Shown in pieces: positions 51,174 to 56,334 of a stretch of 56,334 bases of DNA. The notes under the pieces were generated by a model, which saw nothing but the letters and a program-made list of their open reading frames with translations, had not been told where the DNA came from and searched no databases. The translations under genes were made by a program, and so were the position numbers. Source of the DNA: Anaerolineae bacterium (lineage in GTDB: Bacteria; Chloroflexota; Anaerolineae; B4-G1; SLSP01); NCBI GenBank assembly GCA_025454475.1, contig JALOOJ010000004.1, positions 1 to 56,334 of the forward strand. The letters are read 5' to 3'. Each line of letters starts with the position of its first letter. Positions within the stretch are counted from its first letter, which is position 1.

Positions 51174-52403
51174 ATGCATGACGACACACTAAAAGCATAC
51201 CTAAAGAAGACCGTCGAGCTGTCCATCGCGGGCCAACACCTGGAGTTCGCCGTATCTCAGACGCTGTTCAGCAGCCATCAGATAGATATCGGCTCCTCAC
51301 ACCTTCTGAAGACACTACAGCCACAACAGATCAAGGACGATGCCAAGATCTTGGATCTCGGGTGTGGGTACGGACCTCTCGGGCTCACCTTGGCGCGCCT
51401 CAAGGGCGGAGCACAGGTGCACCTGGTGGACAGGGACGCGCTCGCAGTCGAGTTCGCACAAGCCAATGCCGGTCGCCTTGGCCTTGCCAATGTGAGGACC
51501 TACGGCAGTCTGGGGTACGATGACGTCGTGAGTCACGACTTCGACCTCATCGTCTCCAACATTCCCGGTAAGGCAGGAGCGCCGGTCATTCAAGCCCTGC
51601 TCCTGGACGCCCGATCCCGTCTCGCTGAAGGGGGCAGAATCGCGGTTGTCGTCGTTCTGCCGCTTGAACAGATGGTCAATGATCTGCTGACCGATCCTGA
51701 GATCGAGATTGCCTTGCACCAGACTACAGCGGCACACGCGGTGTTCCACTACCGGTTCGCCACAACGGTGCCGGGCGGAACCGGGGCGCACGATGCGGCG
51801 TGGAGCGGTTTCGAACATGGAATCTATGACCGAGGTGAGTCCATCTTCCCGCTTGAAGGGCCAGCCCTGCCCCTGAGAACAGCCTTCGGATTGCCCGAGT
51901 TTGACACGCTCAGTTTCGAGACCGAGCTGCTGCTCAAGGCTTTCCAGGACCTGGGCAATGCCAATCCCCGCAGAGCGGTCGTCTTCAACCCACGCCAGGG
52001 ACACGTCGCTGTCGCGCTGTGGCGGTACCTCAAGCCTGATGCAATCGACCTTGTCGACCGAGATCTTCTCAGCCTGCGCTACGCGCGTGCGAACTTGATC
52101 CGGGGCGGCTGCCCCGAGGCATCCATCGGCCTGTACCACCAGACGAGCCTGGTGCCGGCACACAGCTCGCCTGACCTGATCGTGGGCCTTCTGCGGGAAG
52201 AGGAAGGGCCAGACGCGATCGAGGCGACATTGCTTGAGGCAAGCAAACAGCTTGCCCCAGGAGGGCAGATCCTCATCGCGGGTGGGTCCACACCAATCAC
52301 GCGTGTGCTTATGTCGGGGACAGTTGAGCGCTATCTGCGCGCAGGAAAGCGCAGACGTCACAAAGGCAACAGCACTGCCCTGTTGCAGCACCGGTTCCCC
52401 TGA
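51174..52403 (+). CDS. Tandem methyltransferase-fold protein, RsmC/RlmG-like
   Basis: 409 aa. The N-terminal half (about 55-200) is a class I SAM-dependent methyltransferase: ILDLGCGYGPLGLTLA, VHLVDRDALAV, DLIVSNIPGK. Where guanine-N2 RNA methyltransferases have NPPF/Y the sequence is NIPGK, so base-amine chemistry is in doubt. The C-terminal half (about 250-400) looks like a second, degenerate Rossmann methyltransferase domain (VVFNPRQGHVAVAL, DLVDRDLLSLRYARAN) without a glycine-rich motif I. This resembles the RsmC/RlmG two-domain plan with the inactive domain at the other end. No clear ribosome-binding site before ATG 51174. Substrate unknown, RNA likely given the neighbours. Confidence 0.7.
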   Translation: MHDDTLKAYLKKTVELSIAGQHLEFAVSQTLFSSHQIDIGSSHLLKTLQPQQIKDDAKILDLGCGYGPLGLTLARLKGGAQVHLVDRDALAVEFAQANAGRLGLANVRTYGSLGYDDVVSHDFDLIVSNIPGKAGAPVIQALLLDARSRLAEGGRIAVVVVLPLEQMVNDLLTDPEIEIALHQTTAAHAVFHYRFATTVPGGTGAHDAAWSGFEHGIYDRGESIFPLEGPALPLRTAFGLPEFDTLSFETELLLKAFQDLGNANPRRAVVFNPRQGHVAVALWRYLKPDAIDLVDRDLLSLRYARANLIRGGCPEASIGLYHQTSLVPAHSSPDLIVGLLREEEGPDAIEATLLEASKQLAPGGQILIAGGSTPITRVLMSGTVERYLRAGKRRRHKGNSTALLQHRFP

Positions 52404-52458
52404 CTAGTGTGAAGACCAGAGGCGAGGCCTCCCCTAGAACACTGCGACAAACCAGATC

Positions 52459-53409
52459 ATGTGGATAGAACATGGCATCGCCCATCTAAAGCTCCGGAGC
52501 CCCCACGCCACTACTATCGGCGCCTTCGATGGTGTTCATCTTGGGCACCGGACCTTGATCGAGACAATGGTCGCCAGCGCGCGGGCTCACGACATGGGAT
52601 CGCTCGTCGTGACCTTCGATCCGCTGCCCGGGCAACTGCGGGACCCTCACCGCTACCAACTGCTCTCCACGCTATCAGAGCGACTTGAGCGCTTACAAGA
52701 CCTTGGCATAGAGGGCGCGATCGTCGTTCCCTTTGACACCGAGTTCATGCAGACAACTGCGCTCGACTTCACCACAATGCTAGCGCACCATCTTGCGCTG
52801 CGTGCCCTATGGGTGGGACCGGACTTCAGACTTGGCCGAGGTCGCGAGGGGGATGTCGACTACCTTCGGCAGGCTGGATCTCGGCTGGGATTCGAGATTG
52901 AGGTGCTTGAGCATACCGTGACGTGGGCCGATCTACCAGTGCGCAGCAGCCGTATTCGGGAGGCGCTCAGATCAGGCGATATCATGGTCGCGAATGCGTG
53001 TCTTGGCTACCCCTACAGGCTAACAGGAACTGTGGGCCATGGCGAGCATCGCGGACGCCTGCTCGGGTTCCCCACCGCCAACCTGGATCTGCCAGAGGGT
53101 CGGTTGCTACCCGCCAACGGCGTGTACGTCTGCCACGCTCACATGGATGCCGCCACCTACAGCGCGATCACGAACGTAGGGACACGCCCCACGTTCGATC
53201 ACCACCCGCCGAACGTCGAGGCGCACCTGCTTGACTTCGCGGGGAGCATCTATGGTCGAACGGTGCGGTTGGACTTCCTGAAACGACTGCGCCCCGAGCT
53301 TAGGTTCGAGTCCGCTGACGCGCTGATCTGCCAGATGCACCAGGACGAGGCTGCAGCGAGGGCGTGGCTTGCAGGACAGTGTTCCGGCGCGCTGGGGCGC
53401 GGCTGCTGA
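52459..53409 (+). CDS. ribF: Bifunctional riboflavin kinase/FAD synthetase
   Basis: 316 aa. Nucleotidyltransferase half: TIGAFDGVHLGHRTLI, VVTFDPLP, VGPDFRLGRGREGD and SSRIREAL (the ISSTxIR equivalent). Flavokinase half from about 190: GRLLGFPTANLDL, NGVYVCHAH, ITNVGTRPTF and VEAHLLDF. It makes FMN and FAD from riboflavin. FMN from this enzyme is needed by chorismate synthase, though no regulatory link is visible. Converges with rsmI, two bases between the stops, without a terminator. Confidence 0.95.
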   Translation: MWIEHGIAHLKLRSPHATTIGAFDGVHLGHRTLIETMVASARAHDMGSLVVTFDPLPGQLRDPHRYQLLSTLSERLERLQDLGIEGAIVVPFDTEFMQTTALDFTTMLAHHLALRALWVGPDFRLGRGREGDVDYLRQAGSRLGFEIEVLEHTVTWADLPVRSSRIREALRSGDIMVANACLGYPYRLTGTVGHGEHRGRLLGFPTANLDLPEGRLLPANGVYVCHAHMDAATYSAITNVGTRPTFDHHPPNVEAHLLDFAGSIYGRTVRLDFLKRLRPELRFESADALICQMHQDEAAARAWLAGQCSGALGRGC

Positions 53410-53411
53410 CT

Positions 53412-54215
53412 CTAGTCCCCCAGTTCGTACACGCGCCGCCTTTCCCACCCCGCCAGCGAGGCGACCTCACGGGCGGCTTGCGAGCGGGAAAACCCTTCGG
53501 CCAGATGCTCGGCAAGAGCCGTCCGCACACGTTCCTCATCCCACACAGCGTGATCGTCAACAGCCCCCGCGACCACCAACGTATACTCGCCGCGCGGCGG
53601 ATGGGCGGCCACCCACGCTTGCGCGCTCTCCACGTCGCCGCGCCACACCTCCTCGTAGAGCTTCGTTAGCTCACGGCAGAGGGCAATGGCTCGGTTGCCC
53701 AGTGTCTCGTACATCAGCGCAAGCGTCTGCTCCAGTCGGTGTGGCGCCTCGTAGAAAACGAGGGTAGCCCGAATCGGTGCCAGAGCGTGCAATGCATCAT
53801 CCGCATGCTTTCGTGGCAGAAACCCTACAAACAAAAACTGGTCTGTCGGCAGCCCCGAGACAACCAGGGCCGCGGTATGCGCCGACGGGCCGGGAATCGG
53901 CACGATCGGCACTCCCCTCTCGGCAGCAGCGGCGATCAGAGGATAACCGGGATCGGACACCCCTGGCATACCTGCCTCCGAGATCAGGGCAACGTCGCCA
54001 CGCTCGAGCGCATCGAGGATTTCGGGGATCCTGCGCCGCTCATTGCCCTCGAAGTACGACGTGACAGGCGTCGCGATCTGGAAGTGGCTCAGCAACGTCC
54101 CCGCCTTGCGCGTGTTCTCAGCAGCGATTAGGCTAACCTCACGCAGTACGCGTAGGGCGCGTAGCGTGATATCCTCCAGATTACCGATCGGCGTTCCGAC
54201 GATGTATAGCGTCAT
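53412..54215 (-). CDS. rsmI: 16S rRNA (cytidine(1402)-2'-O)-methyltransferase RsmI
   Basis: 267 aa, tetrapyrrole-methylase fold. LYIVGTPIGNLEDITLRAL at the start, AAENTRKAGTLLSHF, LISEAGMPGVSDPGYPLI, PIPGPSAHTAALVVSGLPTD, FVGFLPRK and FYEAPHRLEQTL are all typical. Methylates the 2'-OH of C1402 in the decoding centre. A C-terminal helix-turn-helix-like extension (GFSRSQAAREVASLAGWERR) is common in the family. Copy I of the hairpin repeat lies 34-62 bases upstream of its start. Confidence 0.95.
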   Translation of the reverse strand: MTLYIVGTPIGNLEDITLRALRVLREVSLIAAENTRKAGTLLSHFQIATPVTSYFEGNERRRIPEILDALERGDVALISEAGMPGVSDPGYPLIAAAAERGVPIVPIPGPSAHTAALVVSGLPTDQFLFVGFLPRKHADDALHALAPIRATLVFYEAPHRLEQTLALMYETLGNRAIALCRELTKLYEEVWRGDVESAQAWVAAHPPRGEYTLVVAGAVDDHAVWDEERVRTALAEHLAEGFSRSQAAREVASLAGWERRRVYELGD

Positions 54216-54248
54216 CGCTACCGCATTCTCATGCCCGCATCCGCAGGC

Positions 54249-54277
54249 GCATGTTCCGATGCACGCGTTCCGACGCG
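54249..54277 (+). repeat. Dispersed hairpin repeat, copy I (intergenic, two modules)
   Basis: GCAT-GTTCCG-ATGC (54249-54262) and CGCGT-TCCG-ACGCG (54264-54277, perfect 5-bp arms), in the 71-base gap between rsmI and the Thr/Pro-rich protein gene. Confidence 0.75.
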
Positions 54278-54286
54278 CACTCGCGC

Positions 54287-54988
54287 TCAGTGGTTCTGGG
54301 TAAACACGATCAACGCCAACGCCTTAGAGCAGTAGCCCGGGTAGTCGAGTACGATCTCTGGTGAAATCGGCGGGTGGTTGGGGTTGTCCCTCGAGTGAAT
54401 CTGGACTCGAAACACGCCCCGCACCTCCTGGGGCGCGCTGTTGAAATACTGCTCCCAGCCAGAGTCGCCATAGAGCGGCTTATCGCCCGAGTTCACCACA
54501 ACATCGATCCCTCCACCCCATACATGAATCGGGTAGCCCCGTAACGGGTTGCCATCCAGGTCGATAACGGTGCCCGCTACGCCGGTCCACGCACAGCCAT
54601 AGTAGGGCGTCTCGTAAGTCAGCTCGTACGAGAAGGGATAGGGCGAGCGCGTCACCCGAGCGGTTGGCGATGGTGTAGGCGTGGGTGTTGCCGTAGCCGT
54701 CGGCGGCGTGGTGGGCTCAGGAGTTGGCGTGATAGTCGGCGTGAAGCTGGGCGCCGGCGTTGGCGTGACCGTGGGCGTCGCTGTAGCCGTCCAGGTTGCC
54801 GCTGGGGTGCGGGTTGGCGTCAGCGAGGGCGTCACCGTCGCTACGATAAACCTTTCGGCCCCAGGTGGAAAGGGGTTGATGGGAAGGTATGGATTCACGG
54901 CAATGAGAATGTAACACACAAGCGTGAGAACGGTCAATCCCATCGCAACCAGACTCACTGCGTTATAGAGTCGATCCCTTGGCCCCAT
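54287..54988 (-). CDS. Membrane-anchored Thr/Pro-rich surface protein
   Basis: 233 aa, not a known family. One hydrophobic helix (about 12-31) near the N-terminus and no signal-peptidase site suggest an outward-facing anchored protein. Residues about 50-112 are a Thr/Pro/Ala spacer (TPTPAPSFTPTITPTPEP and more), probably a wall-spanning stalk and possibly glycosylated. The C-terminal 110 residues hold two Cys and a beta-sandwich-like pattern (GTVIDLDGNPLRGYPIHVWG) resembling carboxypeptidase regulatory-like or Ig-like domains. Such proteins are frequent in Chloroflexota. Located between rsmI and the foldase gene, 18 bases after the latter's... upstream partner, and probably co-transcribed with it. 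Confidence 0.65.
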   Translation of the reverse strand: MGPRDRLYNAVSLVAMGLTVLTLVCYILIAVNPYLPINPFPPGAERFIVATVTPSLTPTRTPAATWTATATPTVTPTPAPSFTPTITPTPEPTTPPTATATPTPTPSPTARVTRSPYPFSYELTYETPYYGCAWTGVAGTVIDLDGNPLRGYPIHVWGGGIDVVVNSGDKPLYGDSGWEQYFNSAPQEVRGVFRVQIHSRDNPNHPPISPEIVLDYPGYCSKALALIVFTQNH

Positions 54989-55006
54989 AGGTTCCTCCCT
55001 TAAGGT

Positions 55007-55960
55007 TCAGGGGGTCACGTAGACCTGGATGTCTGCGGACGCCCGGAGCTGATCCAGCCAACTGCGAACCGCCTGATCACGCAGCAGACGCAAGTTCTCC
55101 GGCTCAATGTCACGGCCTGCCACGCGCTCCACAACCTGCACAATGTGATAGCCCAACTCACTCGCGATTACGTCGCTGATCTGTCCAGGCTGGAGCGCAA
55201 AAGCCGTCGCCTCGACCTCCCTGGACGTCAGAACGCCTTGCGGGAAGTAGCCTAGGTCTCCACCGAGGTCACGTGTGCTGCTATCCTGCGAGTACGTTCG
55301 GGCCAGCGTCGCGAAGTCCCCACCTGCCTGGAGTTGTCCCAGGATGCGGCGCGCTTCCTCCTCGGTACCCACGACGATATGACGCGCATGCACGTGGTCA
55401 GCCTGAGCCGCCACGGACTCGGCGATGCGGTTTGCCATCTGGGTCGCGATCATATCGCCTCGAAGTCGCTCCCGCATCTCCTCAAGCATCATACCTTCAT
55501 CAACCAGCCACTGCTCAAAGGCCGCGTCGCCGATATCTGACCGGAGAGATGCGATCGTTGCATCCACGTCGGCATCGGCGATGGTCAGACCAACCTGGGC
55601 CGCTTGCTGCTCTATCAACGCCTGCTCGATCATAAGGCTAAGCACCCACTCACGTCCCTCGGCCAAGGTCTGTTGCCCTTCAGGCGTATCCAGGTTCTGC
55701 CCCGCTGCGACCATCGACGCCGAGTACCGCGCCACCTGACGCTCATAGATCTCCAGAGAGATCGGGTGCCCATCTACCAGCGCAGCCAGGGGCTCCGTAG
55801 TGGGTGTGGCAGGAGGCGCCGTTGTCGGCACAGGAGCGACCACGTCATCTGCAGGCTGAGTCGTCGCTGTCTGCTCGATGTCGACCGGTGCACCACCGGG
55901 TGTGCTACATGCCGTTGCCAGGGCCAAGAGTGCGAGCAGACCAATGATTTTGTAGCGCAT
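55007..55960 (-). CDS. Lipoprotein PpiC-type peptidylprolyl isomerase/chaperone
   Basis: 317 aa. Signal peptide with lipobox (LLALLALATACS), so an exported lipoprotein, followed by a Thr/Pro-rich spacer to about residue 65. A SurA-N-like helical chaperone region (about 68-190, DGHPISLEIYERQVARYS) leads to a parvulin domain (about 195-290) with VHARHIVVGTEEEARRIL, GGDFATLARTYSQDSST, GGDLGYFPQG and SELGYHIVQVVER. It would help fold exported proteins, as PrsA does. ATG 55960 follows GGAGG at five bases; a longer frame to 56020 overlaps its promoter. Confidence 0.9.
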   Translation of the reverse strand: MRYKIIGLLALLALATACSTPGGAPVDIEQTATTQPADDVVAPVPTTAPPATPTTEPLAALVDGHPISLEIYERQVARYSASMVAAGQNLDTPEGQQTLAEGREWVLSLMIEQALIEQQAAQVGLTIADADVDATIASLRSDIGDAAFEQWLVDEGMMLEEMRERLRGDMIATQMANRIAESVAAQADHVHARHIVVGTEEEARRILGQLQAGGDFATLARTYSQDSSTRDLGGDLGYFPQGVLTSREVEATAFALQPGQISDVIASELGYHIVQVVERVAGRDIEPENLRLLRDQAVRSWLDQLRASADIQVYVTP

Positions 55961-55994
55961 GCATTCCTCCCAGATGATTACCCTGTCACTGCCC

Positions 55995-56022
55995 ATTATA
56001 GTCTGAGGCCATCTTAACACAA
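55995..56022 (-). promoter_or_regulatory. Promoter of the foldase gene
   Basis: On the minus strand TTGTGT (56022-56017), 16-base spacer, TATAAT (56000-55995), about 35 bases upstream of ATG 55960. Confidence 0.65.
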
Positions 56023-56075
56023 TTCTACCCTAGTGAGCAGACACGTTACAGGTTGGCTACGAACGCTTGGCGGCC

Positions 56076-56334
56076 TCACAGCCAACCCGTCAACATCTCA
56101 CCCACTGCATACCAGCGAACGGCCCTCAGACGGGATTTGACGGGCCCATTGATCTGGCTACAATCCCACGGAACGATCGACCCTGACCGCATAGCCAGTA
56201 GGCCCACAGCTGTCGTTGACGTTGCCTGTGACAACGGGGCGTTGTCGTCATAGGCCCAATCCACCTGGCCCGGAGGCACAAGATAGCCGGCAACACCGCG
56301 CTGCAGATCAGACCAATAGACCCACACCGGGATA
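56076..56334 (-). CDS. C-terminal fragment of a gene entering from the right edge
   Basis: An open frame of 85 codons from the window edge to a stop at 56076, with residues such as VWVYWSDLQRGVAGYLVPPG and a C-terminal VGEMLTGWL. No family recognised and the 5' part is missing. The opposite strand also has a short open frame here; I prefer the minus strand because it continues through the edge and ends just upstream of the foldase promoter. Confidence 0.4.
   Translation of the reverse strand, partial: IPVWVYWSDLQRGVAGYLVPPGQVDWAYDDNAPLSQATSTTAVGLLAMRSGSIVPWDCSQINGPVKSRLRAVRWYAVGEMLTGWL

Noticed and set aside
15318-54277. CRISPR array as explanation for the repeated hairpins
   Set aside because: Copies are single or double, kilobases apart, without regular spacers, and no cas gene is present.

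Overview
The window is about 56 kb of GC-rich bacterial chromosome, densely packed with genes on both strands. It carries no tRNA, rRNA, CRISPR array, prophage or insertion sequence that I can see. The mix points to a Chloroflexota bacterium (Anaerolineae-like lineages are the closest guess): a fused shikimate kinase/dehydroquinate synthase, Thr/Pro-rich surface proteins, a DUF3105 protein, a CpaB-type SAF protein, a LuxR-kelch membrane protein and several caspase-fold proteins beside ordinary housekeeping genes. This assignment rests on gene content only.

Layout. 1-855: 3'-truncated CpaB-like gene (minus). 1236-7639: ftsY, prfB (with its programmed +1 frameshift), a zinc-ribbon protein of unknown function, tilS and a LuxR-TM-kelch protein. 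7662-9940 (minus): tsaD and an M24 peptidase. 10092-14747: der and a large CHAT-STAND-TPR protein. 14758-18994 (minus): a GT-C/GT2 glycosyltransferase pair. 19385-23984: rpmG, a DUF3105 protein, a multicopper oxidase, an MFS permease and an STM4013-like hydrolase. 24018-35674 (minus): an 11-gene aromatic amino acid operon. 35882-41885 (minus): a four-gene cassette with two caspase/gingipain-fold peptidases. 42144-53409: glgX, then the nusA-rnpM-infB-rbfA-nrnA-truB translation/transcription cluster, a methyltransferase and ribF. 53412-56334 (minus): rsmI, a Thr/Pro-rich anchored protein, a lipoprotein PpiC foldase and a fragment running off the right edge.

The aromatic operon encodes every step from PEP plus erythrose-4-phosphate to Phe and Tyr (aroF, aroKB, aroQ, aroE, aroA, aroC, aroH, pheA, tyrA, an aminotransferase) and includes tyrS. 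It is preceded by a short ORF whose codons 11-17 read Tyr-Met-Tyr-Thr-Phe-Tyr-Phe, a hairpin directly behind those codons, and a 14-bp intrinsic terminator. This is a complete Phe/Tyr transcription attenuator.

The most unusual signal is a family of short hairpins scattered from about 15 kb to 54 kb. The core TTCYGA is conserved and sits between arms that change in sequence but keep pairing (CCGGT/ACCGG, GCGGT/ACCGC, CCGAT/ATCGG, CCGCT/AGCGG, TGGGT/ACCCA, GGCCGT/ACGGCC, CGCGT/ACGCG). Copies lie in intergenic gaps, at protein termini and in inter-domain linkers, are read in several frames, and all have the same strand orientation. Four loci share a longer composite unit of about 45 bp. I interpret these as a dispersed, possibly mobile, hairpin element. 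The peptidase cassette and the CHAT-STAND protein are the best candidates for a conflict or regulated-proteolysis system.
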